DNA of 64,000 nucleotides from Nocardia anaemiae NBRC 100462 (GCF_001612725.1 NZ_BDAZ01000008.1:186001-250000); one strand, 5' to 3'. Shown: positions 9,199-17,429, counted from the first letter of the stretch. Notes: generated by a model not told the origin, from the letters alone. A program made the numbers and translations.

Positions 9199-9753
9199 TC
9201 AGGCTCGGCCGACGTAGGCGAGCAGCCGACGGTGCGCGGGAGCATCGCCGGATACCGCTACCTCCGGACCGAACATCCCTGGTACGCGGAAGTTTTCGAT
9301 GCCCATTTCAGACATGATCGCCAGCAGCTCCGCGCACAGCTGCTCATCGAGCGAGTGCACCTGTCCAGTGGCGACCGCCAGATCGACACCGTGCACGACG
9401 AGTTCGGTCAAGTGGATCACCGCCGCCATCGGGCCGGGCACCTCACCGAAGCCGAGACGCACCTTCTGCTCGAGTGCGTCGGGGCGATGCCAGGCCGCGC
9501 GGTCGAGCTCGGCCGCCTCGGCGTAGGCGCCCTGCGGATCGGCGCCGAGCCAGTCGTCGTGGTGGTCGCGGACCGGGGTCAGGCCCTGCAGTTGCGCGGC
9601 AAAGATATTCATGCCGCCCACCAGGTGATTGAGCAGTTCGCGCAGGTCCCATTCCCGGCACGGCGTCGGCGCGGTCATCTGTTCCGCGGCAATCCCTTTG
9701 ACGATGCCGCCGGTCATATCGATGGCTCGGTCGATGCGGTCGATCGTGTTCAT
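9199..9753 (-). CDS. TIGR03086-type metal-binding DinB-like protein (maleylpyruvate isomerase superfamily)
   Basis: A 184-residue four-helix-bundle protein. Residues IDRAIDMTGGIVKGI, CREWDLRELLNHLVGGMN and a later HLTELVVHGVDLAVATG match the actinobacterial DinB-like/MDMPI N-terminal family, in which histidines in the LLNHL and VVHGVDL motifs bind a divalent metal and often act with mycothiol. The start is the ATG at 9751-9753, seven bases after a GGAGA ribosome-binding site; an upstream in-frame ATG at 9787 lacks one. It follows the hydrolase gene at 9793-10998 on the same strand, probably co-transcribed. Confidence 0.78.
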   Translation of the reverse strand: MNTIDRIDRAIDMTGGIVKGIAAEQMTAPTPCREWDLRELLNHLVGGMNIFAAQLQGLTPVRDHHDDWLGADPQGAYAEAAELDRAAWHRPDALEQKVRLGFGEVPGPMAAVIHLTELVVHGVDLAVATGQVHSLDEQLCAELLAIMSEMGIENFRVPGMFGPEVAVSGDAPAHRRLLAYVGRA

Positions 9754-9792
9754 GTCAGGTCTCCTGGAAAGTATCGAGCAGCTGGGCAACGG

Positions 9793-10998
9793 TTAGGCGC
9801 GGTCGAAGGTGTCGTCGAGCCAGTCGTAGATGCGAGCGAATGCGAAACGTTGTGCGCCGGACTGGCAATGGGCATCGGCGCCCTGCTCGACGGTGAACTC
9901 GAACAGTGTCTTCGGGCAGGTCAGATGCGCGAACAGGCGTTCGGGCTGCCCTTCGAAGAAGCCATCGTCGGCGCCTGCGCAGACCAATGTTGGGCAGGCG
10001 ATCTTCTCCGCGATGCCCTCGCGGAGGTGGTAGTCGAGATAGCTGGCGGCGAAAGCGCGCGGCGTGCTGACGCCCATGGCATACATGCCATGCGAAATCG
10101 CCCAGCGCATAATGGGATTCGCTGTCATCGCCGCCTCGAGTGCGGCATCGAGCTCCGGATCGTCCGCGGCGCGGAGCCTGCGCTCGAGTTCCGCACGTTC
10201 ACCGGGCAGACCCGCGGTGGAGATGTCGCCGAGGTCGTAGATGCCATCGACGGCGATCAGGGCGGCGACCCGCTGGTCGAATGCGGCGGCGCGCGGCGCT
10301 AGGACACCACCCATGCTGACCCCGAGCAGCGCGATCCGGTCGGCATCCACTTCCGGTCGCGCCGCAACGTAATCGAGCACGGGGCCGACGACGTTCTCCC
10401 AGTCCGGACGGAAGGCCAGCCCCTGGTGGTGTCTGGTGCCCGGCTGCCCCGGACCATCGAAGCTGAGCACGTGGTAGCCACGCTCGACGGCCGCTGCCGC
10501 GCCGAAGAAGTGCATTTCCTCGACGGTGCCGTCGAACCCGTTGTGCATCACCACCGTTGGACGCTGCTCACCCGAGTCGTCCGCGCGATAGAAGTAGCCG
10601 GGCAGGGTGGAGCCTTGGTACGGAATCAGCACCGGCTCGATCATTTGGTCCGCGAGTGCGATTGCGGCGCGGAAGCATTCGACCGACGCATCGTAGGCGT
10701 GCCGGATGCGCGGATCGGCGGCCTTGCCGTGCAGGAAGAATTCCGCGGCGCGGTAGTAGTTCGACGCGCGCAGAAAGCCGTCGCGGGCGCTGACCCGATG
10801 CGCCGTCCGCGCCGCGGCCGCCACTCGATCCGCCGTTGCCAGCCACTCGTCGTACCAGCTGTCGTAATCGTCGGGGACGATCCGCTGGACGGTGACCGCG
10901 ACCTCACCGAAATCCGCTCCGCCATAGGCGATGTGACCGAAGGTGCGCAGCGTCTCGTACCAGAACGAGTGGTTGTCGGGAAAGAAGATCGGTTCCAT
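9793..10998 (-). CDS. Alpha/beta hydrolase with helical N-terminal domain (dihydropseudooxynicotine-hydrolase-like)
   Basis: A 401-residue protein. The first 130 residues are helical (ending in ASNYYRAAEFFLHG), as in the family that includes 2,6-dihydropseudooxynicotine hydrolase and dipeptidyl-aminopeptidase-like enzymes. The catalytic domain has the oxyanion region VVMHNGFDGT, the nucleophile elbow GVSMGG, the acid in VCAGADDGFF, and a C-terminal His in GADAHCQSG. GGAG lies seven bases ahead of the ATG. It is divergent from the TetR gene at 11093, and both face candidate 23-bp operators in the 85-base gap. Substrate unknown. Confidence 0.82.
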   Translation of the reverse strand: MEPIFFPDNHSFWYETLRTFGHIAYGGADFGEVAVTVQRIVPDDYDSWYDEWLATADRVAAAARTAHRVSARDGFLRASNYYRAAEFFLHGKAADPRIRHAYDASVECFRAAIALADQMIEPVLIPYQGSTLPGYFYRADDSGEQRPTVVMHNGFDGTVEEMHFFGAAAAVERGYHVLSFDGPGQPGTRHHQGLAFRPDWENVVGPVLDYVAARPEVDADRIALLGVSMGGVLAPRAAAFDQRVAALIAVDGIYDLGDISTAGLPGERAELERRLRAADDPELDAALEAAMTANPIMRWAISHGMYAMGVSTPRAFAASYLDYHLREGIAEKIACPTLVCAGADDGFFEGQPERLFAHLTCPKTLFEFTVEQGADAHCQSGAQRFAFARIYDWLDDTFDRA

Positions 10999-11009
10999 GT
11001 CAGCTCCTA

Positions 11010-11032
11010 AACGCAGTTGATAGCGGCATTAA
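11010..11032. promoter_or_regulatory. TetR operator candidate, hydrolase-proximal copy
   Basis: A 23-bp element starting AACGCA and ending CATTAA. Aligned with 11060-11082 it shares the AACGCA end, the TTAA-containing opposite end (complement strand) and several interior positions. It lies 12-34 bases from the hydrolase start. Centre-to-centre distance to the second copy is 50 bp. Confidence 0.5.
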
Positions 11033-11059
11033 GAGCACGATAGCGAGCGTAGGCACGCA

Positions 11060-11082
11060 AACGCAAGTCGCTACTGCGTTAA
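11060..11082. promoter_or_regulatory. TetR operator candidate, regulator-proximal copy
   Basis: AACGCA (11060-11065) and TGCGTT (11075-11080) form an inverted repeat with a 9-base spacer just ahead of the TetR start. A related element lies at 11010-11032. Confidence 0.55.
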
Positions 11083-11092
11083 GATGGGAGTC

Positions 11093-11683
11093 ATGGAGAA
11101 ACAAGCCCGCGCCCGCCGTCCTGGAGGTCGCAGCGCCCGCGTGCGCGCGGCGGTACACCAGGCGGTCACCGAACTGGTCGCCGAACGCGGCTACGGCAAC
11201 TTCACCGTCGCCGATGTCGCGGCGCGCGCCGGTGTCGCCGATACCAGCATCTACCGGCGCTGGGGCAATCTCGAGGCGCTGGCCATGGAGGTGACCGTCG
11301 ATCGGCTCGGCACCGAGTCGGCGATACCGAATACCGGTTCGCTCGAGGGTGACCTGCGCGCCTATGCCGCCAAAGCGGCCCGCGATGTCAGCGGGCCAGA
11401 CGGATTGGCGTTGCTGCGCACGATTCTCGCGCTGCTCGATACCGGCGCGGCGGGCGAACAGACGCGCGATCGCTTCCTCGCCGAACGCGCGGACCAGGTC
11501 CGTGCCATGCTGGATCGGGCCACCGCCCGCGGCGAAGCGGCCCCCGAGGTACTGGAGGTGGTCGACATCATCCTGGCCCCGCTCTACACCCGCACCCTTT
11601 TCGGCACGGGCCCGCTCACCGACGACTATGTCGATTCGCTGGTCGACCGGCTACTGCACACGGCAGCCGATAAGCGAAAGTGA
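11093..11683 (+). CDS. TetR-family transcriptional regulator
   Basis: About 196 residues with an N-terminal HTH (AVHQAVTELVAERGYGNFTV, then DVAARAGVADTSIYRRWGN) followed by a TetR_C domain of the type found in many actinobacterial regulators (DLRAYAAKAARDVSGPDGLALLR region). I favour the ATG at 11093; another ATG three codons upstream (11084) is in frame. It is divergent from the alpha/beta hydrolase gene, with paired operator-like elements between, so it probably represses that hydrolase and itself. The downstream epoxide-hydrolase-like gene may also be in its operon. Confidence 0.87.
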   Translation: MEKQARARRPGGRSARVRAAVHQAVTELVAERGYGNFTVADVAARAGVADTSIYRRWGNLEALAMEVTVDRLGTESAIPNTGSLEGDLRAYAAKAARDVSGPDGLALLRTILALLDTGAAGEQTRDRFLAERADQVRAMLDRATARGEAAPEVLEVVDIILAPLYTRTLFGTGPLTDDYVDSLVDRLLHTAADKRK

Positions 11684-11771
11684 TCGAAAGACAGTCGGAT
11701 TCGGCGTTGTTCCGGCCGCGCGACTCTCGCAGGCTGAAGCGGCACATTGGCAACACACCGCTGGAGCAGAC

Positions 11772-12923
11772 GTGTCCGAGATCAAACCCTTCCGAATCGC
11801 GATCCCGCAGGCCGACCTGGATGACCTGGCATACCGCCTGACGCACACCAGGTACGTCGCGGAACTGCCCGCTCGGCAGATCGCGGGCCGGGTGTACCCG
11901 GACGTGCCGGTGCGGCCCGGCTGGGAGTACGGCGTTCCGCTGTCATTCGTCCGCCCGCTGCACCAATACTGGCGCGACAGTTTCGACTGGCGCGCACAAG
12001 AGCGGCGGCTCAATGCATTTCCGCAATACATGACCGAAATCGGTGGGCAGCCTATCCATTTCGTGCACGTCACCTCGCCGGAGCCCGACGCGATGCCGCT
12101 ACTACTCGCACACGGTTGGCCGAGCTCGTTCACCGAATTCCTCGGCCTGGTAGGCGAATTGACCAATCCACGCGCACACGGCGGTGATCCGGGCGACGCC
12201 TTCCACGTGGTGATACCGTCCTACCCCGGCTTCGCCTTCTCGGGACCGACGCACACCGCCGGTTGGCACCCGACGCGCATAGCGGCGGCATTCGACGAGC
12301 TGATGAACCGCCTCGGCTACGACCGCTACGGTGTGCACGGCAACGACTGCGGCGCCATCGTCGCCCCCGAGCTGGGCCGATTCGCCCCGGACCGAGTCGT
12401 CGGCGTGCACGTGACCCAGCTTTACTCCTTTCCGAGGCGCGAGCCGGGTGAGCTCGACGGACTCAGCGAATACGAGCTCATCATGGTGTACTTCGGGCAG
12501 AAATTCCGCGCGCACGCTATCCACAACGCCGCCCAGCAAGCGCAGCCGCAGACCCTCGGCCACGCGCTGTCGGATTCCCCGGTCGGCCAACTCGCCTGGA
12601 GCGGCCAGGCGCTGGTGAACGCGATGAGCACCGACGAATTGCTCACCAATGTGGCGATCTACTGGTTCACCAATACCTCGGCACCCGCGGCCCGGTTCTA
12701 CTTCGAGCACGATCGCGCGCCCGCGCCGACGCAGCCAACCACCGTGCCGATCGGGCTGGCCTCCTTCGGTTTCGACTTCAAACCGCCGCGCAAATTCGCC
12801 GAACGCGACCATCGCAACCTGGTGCAATGGCACGAATACGACCGAGGCGGACACTGGGCGGCCCACGAAGCCCCCGACCTGCTACTCGCCGACCTGCGCG
12901 GATTCTTCAAAAAGGTCATCTGA
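11772..12923 (+). CDS. Epoxide hydrolase family protein (alpha/beta fold with EHN N-terminal domain)
   Basis: A 383-residue protein. The N-terminal ~110 residues match the epoxide hydrolase N-terminal domain (FRIAIPQADLDDLAYRL, later YWRDSFDWRAQERRLNAFPQ). The catalytic domain shows HGWPSS (oxyanion hole), the nucleophile elbow HGNDCGA with an Asp nucleophile, and GGHWAAHEAPDLL with the general-base His. The GTG at 11772 follows GGAG by five bases; the open frame extends much further upstream only as a shadow of the TetR gene. The reaction expected is trans-addition of water to an epoxide; the natural substrate is unknown. Confidence 0.88.
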   Translation: MSEIKPFRIAIPQADLDDLAYRLTHTRYVAELPARQIAGRVYPDVPVRPGWEYGVPLSFVRPLHQYWRDSFDWRAQERRLNAFPQYMTEIGGQPIHFVHVTSPEPDAMPLLLAHGWPSSFTEFLGLVGELTNPRAHGGDPGDAFHVVIPSYPGFAFSGPTHTAGWHPTRIAAAFDELMNRLGYDRYGVHGNDCGAIVAPELGRFAPDRVVGVHVTQLYSFPRREPGELDGLSEYELIMVYFGQKFRAHAIHNAAQQAQPQTLGHALSDSPVGQLAWSGQALVNAMSTDELLTNVAIYWFTNTSAPAARFYFEHDRAPAPTQPTTVPIGLASFGFDFKPPRKFAERDHRNLVQWHEYDRGGHWAAHEAPDLLLADLRGFFKKVI

Positions 12924-12981
12924 GCCGACCGTATATCGGCGACGATTACCTCGACCCGATCTCTCGATCCGAGGAGTGCAG

Positions 12982-13395
12982 ATGGCCAACGATTGGAACC
13001 AGAACATCATCGCGGAATTCCGTGCGAATGCGGGCAAGGTCGGCGGTCCGTTCGAGGGCAAGGATTTGCTGCTACTCACCACGACCGGCGCGAAAACCGG
13101 ACTGCCGCGCACGAATCCGGCGGCCTACATCCGCGACGGCGACCGTCTGGTGATCATCGCGTCCAAGGCAGGCGCACCCGATAACCCGGACTGGTATCAC
13201 AATCTGCTGGCCAATCCGAAGGTCACGCTGGAGATCGGCACCGAGACCATCGAGGCGACGGCAACCCCGATCACCGAGGGACCGGAACGCGATCGGCTCT
13301 ACGCCGCGATGGTGCGGGTCATGCCGGGCTTCGCCGAATACGAAACCAAGACAAATCGGGTGATTCCCGTCGTCGCGCTGGAACCCAGCACCTAA
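12982..13395 (+). CDS. Deazaflavin (F420)-dependent nitroreductase/quinone reductase family protein, intact copy
   Basis: A 137-residue member of the Ddn-like family that uses reduced F420 to reduce quinones or nitro compounds. Characteristic parts are GKDLLLLTTTGAKTGLPRTN, DGDRLVIIASKAG, NPDWYHNLLANPKV and the C-terminal MVRVMPGFAEYETKT. GAGGAG precedes the ATG by six bases. The last 83 codons lie inside a 274-bp sequence that recurs at 24819-25092 on the other side of the genomic island, where only a 5'-truncated copy remains. The two copies differ at one base, giving Asn here and Asp there. This copy is complete. Confidence 0.9.
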   Translation: MANDWNQNIIAEFRANAGKVGGPFEGKDLLLLTTTGAKTGLPRTNPAAYIRDGDRLVIIASKAGAPDNPDWYHNLLANPKVTLEIGTETIEATATPITEGPERDRLYAAMVRVMPGFAEYETKTNRVIPVVALEPST

Positions 13396-13419
13396 GCCAC
13401 TGAGCGACGACCGGCCCAG
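13146..13419 (+). repeat. Left flanking direct repeat of the genomic island (274 bp)
   Basis: This is identical to 24819-25092 except for one base at about 13353 (A versus G). It covers the 3' part of the F420-reductase gene, its stop, and, read on the minus strand, the last nine codons and stop of the convergent MFS gene whose complete copy is at the right end. It marks the left junction of the island at 13419/13420. Confidence 0.95.
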
Positions 13420-13480
13420 CAGTCACCGTCAAAATGCACTGGTGCAGCGTATTGTCCTCGATCGTGCCGCTGTACTGCTC

Positions 13481-14698
13481 TCACGCGGGCACGACGCCGA
13501 CCCGCTGAGCGAGCCGCCCGAGGTCCCCGGCGGTAAGGTCACGCCGCGCGGTCCGCATCATGTGCCCGACGAGTTCGCGCACTGCAGACATGGTGCGGAC
13601 ATGCTGGGGCGCGGCGTGTTCGGCCCGCAGCAGGGCGTACAGCGAGTCGCGGTAGTTCTTCCGCATGGCGTGCGCCTTGCCGATTTCCACGAAGTACTGA
13701 GCGCGCCGCCCCTCGTTCGGCAGATCGTCAGGTGACAACGTCGACGCGAGGGCGAGCACTTGTCCAGGTTCGCGCCGCTCCATGGCAGCGGACATGCGCC
13801 ACAGTGCGACGTTCGTCGGGACGAATGAATCATTTTGTGCCACAGATGTATTTGGTTCGGCCCCGGCCAATCGGTCCGCCTGTTCGGCTGCCTCCACGAG
13901 ATGCGGTTCCGGGTCGGCGCCCATCGTGGCGGCCACCATCGATGCTTGAAGGTGCAGCATCCCGTACGTCTCGATCTCGCCGACAGTGCGCACATCGGCC
14001 GCAATCTTCTCGGCGGTATCCATCGTCGTGGCCAATGCGGCAGGCAGCGCACCGGGACGCGACAGCATGATCTGTCCTTGGCTAAACGCAGCCGCAGCGA
14101 GCGCGGCGGGCGCACCGACATGTTCGGCTGCGCGTTCGGCCTCCTGTGCCGCAGTCCAGGCCAGAGCGTGATAGCCGCGCGCCCGCAGCGCCGATGCGAC
14201 CCCGTAGGCCACGACTCCTAATACGTCCCATGCCCTTTCAGCGTTCGCGCTATCGGTATCGCGCACATGCCGGTAGGCATCGGTCAGCATTGGCGCAAGC
14301 ATCGGCCCGAGCGTCACGTAATCGCAGTCGTTGCGGAGCTTGGTTGCCGTGCGGGTCAGCGCTGCCAGTTCGTCAAGGGTGCGCGGCGGTCTGGTGTCGG
14401 TCACATTGCCCCGCGTCCACAGGACGGTTTCCAGCTCGGGCACAGCTGCGTGGAAACCGGCGGTGGACGGGTCGAGCTTGTCTTGCTCGTGGCCGGTCAG
14501 GTCGCCGATGGTGACGCCGAGCGCCGCAGCCAGGGCAAGCAACGTGCGACGGGAGTCGACAGGTCGTTCGCCGTTCTCGTACTTGGCGATTGCCCCACGA
14601 CTGAGCCCCGCCCGGTCGGCAAGCACCTGTTGCGATATGCCCCGTCGCGCCCGGATCGCGCGTACTCGCTGGCCGATGTACCGGTCTTCGCTGTTCAT
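13481..14698 (-). CDS. XRE-family regulator with TPR-like C-terminal domain
   Basis: A 405-residue protein. Residues 10-65 form a Cro/C1-type HTH (RVRAIRARRGISQQVLADRA followed by GLSRGAIAKYENGERPVDS). The remaining 330 residues are Ala-rich helices with TPR-like spacing, as in regulators found next to actinomycete mobile elements and specialised-metabolite genes. The ATG at 14696-14698 is preceded by GAGGGAG; the open frame continues upstream without homology. It begins 61 bases inside the left island boundary and is divergent from the recombinase-like gene at 14866, so it probably controls that promoter region, where a TAGACAGCG motif is repeated. Confidence 0.85.
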   Translation of the reverse strand: MNSEDRYIGQRVRAIRARRGISQQVLADRAGLSRGAIAKYENGERPVDSRRTLLALAAALGVTIGDLTGHEQDKLDPSTAGFHAAVPELETVLWTRGNVTDTRPPRTLDELAALTRTATKLRNDCDYVTLGPMLAPMLTDAYRHVRDTDSANAERAWDVLGVVAYGVASALRARGYHALAWTAAQEAERAAEHVGAPAALAAAAFSQGQIMLSRPGALPAALATTMDTAEKIAADVRTVGEIETYGMLHLQASMVAATMGADPEPHLVEAAEQADRLAGAEPNTSVAQNDSFVPTNVALWRMSAAMERREPGQVLALASTLSPDDLPNEGRRAQYFVEIGKAHAMRKNYRDSLYALLRAEHAAPQHVRTMSAVRELVGHMMRTARRDLTAGDLGRLAQRVGVVPA

Positions 14699-14807
14699 GT
14701 GCGCTCCCTCGATGGCACTGACAAGGCTCATGTTACGTGCGCTGTCCCGCGGTGGGGCAATGTGCGGTCGCCGGAGCGCCAGGCTTCTGCATAGCCCCGC
14801 CGCCGGG

Positions 14808-14851
14808 TAGACAGCGCTCCTCGGCGGCGGGTGCCTACCAACTAGACAGCG
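14808..14851. promoter_or_regulatory. Direct repeats TAGACAGCG upstream of the recombinase-like gene
   Basis: TAGACAGCG occurs at 14808-14816 and 14843-14851, 35 bases apart, immediately ahead of the 14866 start and in the divergent region facing the XRE gene. The position suits an operator for the XRE protein; no binding evidence exists in the sequence itself. Confidence 0.4.
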
Positions 14852-14865
14852 GAAGGCGCAGGGGA

Positions 14866-15159
14866 ATGGAAGCGCTCGCGTGGTTAGACCCGACATCACC
14901 GACTTCGGAATGGGACGAGGCCCAGATTTGTCGTTTGGCGCGGCGATTGGGCTACGTGCTGCAGTGGGCCGACGCGGGCTCAGTACTCGGTCTGGTCGAA
15001 CAGGCCGCCGGGTTGGGCGTCGACGTGGTGCTGTTGCCGTCCTCGGCACACCTGGACGCGCAAACTCTGAATCGACTGATGGGGTTTGTTGATGTCGAAT
15101 GCGCTTGCCCGCGTGAGTCTTTCGCCCGCTGGTCCGTGCTCGGCGGGGTGCACCGATGA
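14866..15159 (+). CDS. Small recombinase-like protein of an integrative element
   Basis: A 97-residue protein with pattern ICRLARRLGYVLQWAD, GLVEQAAGLGVDVVLLPSSA, HLDAQTLNRLMGFVDVECAC. This resembles the small proteins with a resolvase-like alpha/beta core that accompany actinomycete integrative elements; the catalytic Ser of true serine recombinases is not evident, so a regulatory role is as likely. The ATG follows GGGG. Its TGA overlaps the next gene's ATG by four bases. A 41-bp piece of this gene recurs inverted at 22686-22726 with three mismatches. Confidence 0.6.
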   Translation: MEALAWLDPTSPTSEWDEAQICRLARRLGYVLQWADAGSVLGLVEQAAGLGVDVVLLPSSAHLDAQTLNRLMGFVDVECACPRESFARWSVLGGVHR

Positions 15160-15452
15160 TCACGCTCGGGTGGGTGATCGTGTTCGGCTTGCCCGTGACC
15201 GTGGTGTTCGCGGCGATCGTCTGGCCGGAGCACATCCCGAAAGACCGTACGGGCAGGCAATCCGGCAACGTATCGAGTCCGAAGACGATCCGCCGCGCAT
15301 GCACAAGCCCGACACGGGCCGGAACTTCTGACATTTCCATCAGTCTCGGCAAAGTTTGCTGTATCGGCCTAGATGTCGCCGATCGCGGATCCGCTCTTGC
15401 ACCACCGGAAACGGCAATTCTGACCCCCGATACGCGGGAGGGCGACGTCTGA
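15156..15452 (+). CDS. Small single-span membrane protein, translationally coupled
   Basis: A 98-residue protein starting with a strong transmembrane helix (MITLGWVIVFGLPVTVVFAA) followed by a charged, low-complexity tail. The ATG overlaps the stop of the recombinase-like gene (ATGA), which argues that it is translated. Similar small membrane proteins follow recombinase-like genes in actinomycete integrative elements. The tail after about residue 45 has little structure and may be variable. Function unknown. Confidence 0.5.
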   Translation: MITLGWVIVFGLPVTVVFAAIVWPEHIPKDRTGRQSGNVSSPKTIRRACTSPTRAGTSDISISLGKVCCIGLDVADRGSALAPPETAILTPDTREGDV

Positions 15453-15541
15453 CCCTCGATAGCGCTGAAGGGTGTTGCTACACCACGCTATTGGACGCAA
15501 CCCTTCGGTCTGTAACGCTTCCCTGCCGGAGCAAGATCACT

Positions 15542-15579
15542 CTGCTGTGCGCGCTGGTGCGCGCACTTTTGTGCAGCAG
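15542..15579 (+). promoter_or_regulatory. Stable hairpin just upstream of the lipoprotein gene
   Basis: CTGCTG (15542-15547) pairs with CAGCAG (15574-15579), and inside it TGCGCGC (15548-15554) pairs with GCGCGCA (15559-15565) around a TGGT loop. A ribosome-binding site (AGAGGAAATC) follows directly. It could terminate upstream transcription or affect translation of the lipoprotein; which one cannot be decided. Confidence 0.4.
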
Positions 15580-15590
15580 AAGAGGAAATC

Positions 15591-15995
15591 ATGAGAATCG
15601 TCAGGCACGCATTACTATTGGCGGCCGTTGTGACCTCCATGACCAGTGTTACGGCGTGCGGCGGAGGGTCCCAGTCGACTTCTGTGTCGACTTCTCCGTC
15701 GACGGGTAATGCCGCTGCCATCAGCGCTGGGCTGCAATCGCTTGCAGATACGGTTACCGGTCGCGGAGCGATGACGCCGACGGAGTTCGTTGCGATGTAC
15801 TGCAAGCACCTTGCTACTGAGCCGAATACGACACAGCGTCAGATAGCAAAGGACCTCGCGCTGTCGGTTGCCGCCAACGACACCAAGGAAACGAAGACCA
15901 CAGACGGCACCAAGATCGAGGCCGACCGCGAGACGCCGAATGCGTTGGCGTTCATTGCGCTAGTACCCGCTTGCCAGGTGTTCCCTCTCGGCTAG
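15591..15995 (+). CDS. Small secreted lipoprotein, island cargo
   Basis: A 134-residue protein with a lipoprotein signal: MRIVRHALLLAAVVTS, then a lipobox around VTAC (Cys at about 23), then a Gly/Ser/Thr-rich linker. The mature domain (from about 45) is helical, with FVAMYCKHLATEP and a second Cys near the C-terminus in VPACQVF, so an intramolecular disulfide is possible. AGAGGAAATC precedes the ATG. No family recognised; it would be attached to the outer face of the plasma membrane. Confidence 0.75.
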   Translation: MRIVRHALLLAAVVTSMTSVTACGGGSQSTSVSTSPSTGNAAAISAGLQSLADTVTGRGAMTPTEFVAMYCKHLATEPNTTQRQIAKDLALSVAANDTKETKTTDGTKIEADRETPNALAFIALVPACQVFPLG

Positions 15996-16093
15996 CTAGT
16001 TGGGGCCGTGCACGACCTAGACGACGCGATCGACACCCTCGCGGCAGTAATCGCCGAGAAAACATCTGCGGAAATCGGTGTCCGATCTCAGTG

Positions 16094-16138
16094 AATCTGG
16101 CCAATTCCCCGAGCGATCACCTGCGGATTGGCCAGATT
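16094..16138. repeat. 12-bp inverted repeat with a related copy beyond the DUF4279 gene
   Basis: AATCTGGCCAAT (16094-16105) and ATTGGCCAGATT (16127-16138) are perfect inverted repeats with a 21-base loop. The right arm with its flank (16128-16147) resembles 16810-16829 on the far side of the DUF4279 gene (TTGGCCAGAT, then CGAGAC). The rest of the 15996-16305 gap shows no gene. Confidence 0.55.
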
Positions 16139-16305
16139 GGTCGAGACGACGAAAGTCTCTGGGTCTCAGTGTTTCTGGCTAGTGCAGATTCCTGCGCAAG
16201 GTTGGACCGTTCACCGCCGAGCTCCCGAGCCGTGAACCGGTCTCAACAGCGTGAAGCAGGTAATTGAGTCGTTGGTCCCGAGGTGTTTGTGGTGGGATCT
16301 GCGGC

Positions 16306-16773
16306 GTGAAGATCAGCCAGTACTGCTATTTCTCGGTGCGGAGTACCTCGCTGTCGGCTGCGGACATGACTGCGAGGCTGGGGATGCAGCCGGACAAGGT
16401 GCTTGTCATGGGCAGCCGATCACCTGATCGTGTCCTTCCGCGTTTCCATGCCTGGCAGATCGTCTGCCGTAGCGACGAGAGCGTCGACGACCAACTTCAC
16501 CATCTGATGGATCGGTTGGAACCGATTCGTGCCGAACTGGTCTCTCTGTGCGCCGACGACGATGTCAGCCCGGTAATGCAGGTCGTGCGCCATTTCGCTG
16601 ATCCAGATGGCGTCGATGCCGCGCCCGATGACACTGCATGGGATCAGGCGCGGGAATGGCCCCGACCGCTGGGATGGCATCTATCGCTGACGGTGCTGGA
16701 CTTCCTGCTGTCGACGCGAGCTGAGCTCGATGTCGACGAGTACGACTCGAGTGATGATGGGGACGACAGGTAG
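16306..16773 (+). CDS. DUF4279 domain-containing protein
   Basis: A 155-residue protein starting at a GTG. The pattern VKISQYCYFSVRSTSLSAAD, MTARLGMQPD, FHAWQIVC, VDDQLHHLMDRLEPIRAEL and a later GWHLSLTVLDFLL fits the DUF4279 family, small proteins of unknown role that are often encoded near toxins or immunity proteins. The C-terminus is a run of acidic residues. It stands alone between degenerate TTGGCCAGAT repeats, as if it were a small cassette. An immunity-like role is only a guess from where the family occurs. Confidence 0.72.
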   Translation: MKISQYCYFSVRSTSLSAADMTARLGMQPDKVLVMGSRSPDRVLPRFHAWQIVCRSDESVDDQLHHLMDRLEPIRAELVSLCADDDVSPVMQVVRHFADPDGVDAAPDDTAWDQAREWPRPLGWHLSLTVLDFLLSTRAELDVDEYDSSDDGDDR

Positions 16774-16970
16774 CCGCGATCCCGGGATTGGTCAGATTCA
16801 TTGAAAACGTTGGCCAGATCGACCGAGACTTGGCCGACTTCGCTGAGATAGGACAATCGGCGGAAATCACGGCGGTTTCTGACCTCCGATAAGTGGGCGA
16901 ACCCGGCGGCTACGCGACCGGCGAATCCTGAGAATCCGATGCCGCTTTGGTGCTCGTACCCTGTCGCGGT

Positions 16971-17429
16971 ATGGCCTCCATTGCGATCGTGATTGCGCTC
17001 GGTTCCTTCCTGGCCTCCGTCGTCTGTGCGGTGAGCGCATACCGCAGCTCCCGAAATAGCGCCGCCCAGGTGCACGAAGCGCGCACCCCGGACTGGAGAC
17101 CGACCTTCGAACCGGAGGGTGACGTACTGTGTCTGCGACTGCTGTCCAACCATCCGCTCGAAACGGTCACCGCGACAATCGTCGACGGCACCGGAGTCAG
17201 CTTCTCGACAAGCCAGGGGGGTGTCGATCCGGGTGCGGCTTCGCCCGTCCTGCAGGCCACTTGGGGGCCGATAGAGCCAGCCGACAAGGCCGCGTGGCGC
17301 CTCGCACTGAAAAAGGGACATGCCCGACTGCTGCACCTCCGCGTGCGCGGGACCAGTAGCACAGGTGAATCCTGGGACCGTCACGTCGAAGTTGAACTGC
17401 CTGCCGAACCGTGGGCTGTGTGGCGATGA
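16971..17429 (+). CDS. Membrane-anchored protein of unknown function
   Basis: A 152-residue protein beginning with a transmembrane helix (MASIAIVIALGSFLASVVCA), then a polar segment SAYRSSRNSAAQVHEARTPD and a beta-rich domain ending HVEVELPAEPWAVWR. The layout, a short N-terminal helix followed by a soluble sandwich-like domain, suggests an anchor with the domain on the cytoplasmic or outer face. No family recognised. It is not part of an obvious operon; neighbours on both sides are more than 130 bases away. Confidence 0.6.
   Translation: MASIAIVIALGSFLASVVCAVSAYRSSRNSAAQVHEARTPDWRPTFEPEGDVLCLRLLSNHPLETVTATIVDGTGVSFSTSQGGVDPGAASPVLQATWGPIEPADKAAWRLALKKGHARLLHLRVRGTSSTGESWDRHVEVELPAEPWAVWR

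Noticed and set aside
11349..12923. A longer frame upstream of the epoxide-hydrolase-like gene
   Set aside because: The upstream part overlaps the TetR gene and lacks homology; the GTG at 11772 has a proper GGAG and starts the EHN domain.
13100..13480. tRNA gene as the island's integration target
   Set aside because: No cloverleaf or tRNA-like sequence is present at either repeat; the target is the end of a protein gene.
13481..15352. A 623-codon open frame extending far upstream of the XRE regulator
   Set aside because: Only the part from 14698 matches a family; the extension overlaps the divergent promoter and the recombinase-like gene and is Arg/Pro-rich noise typical of high GC.
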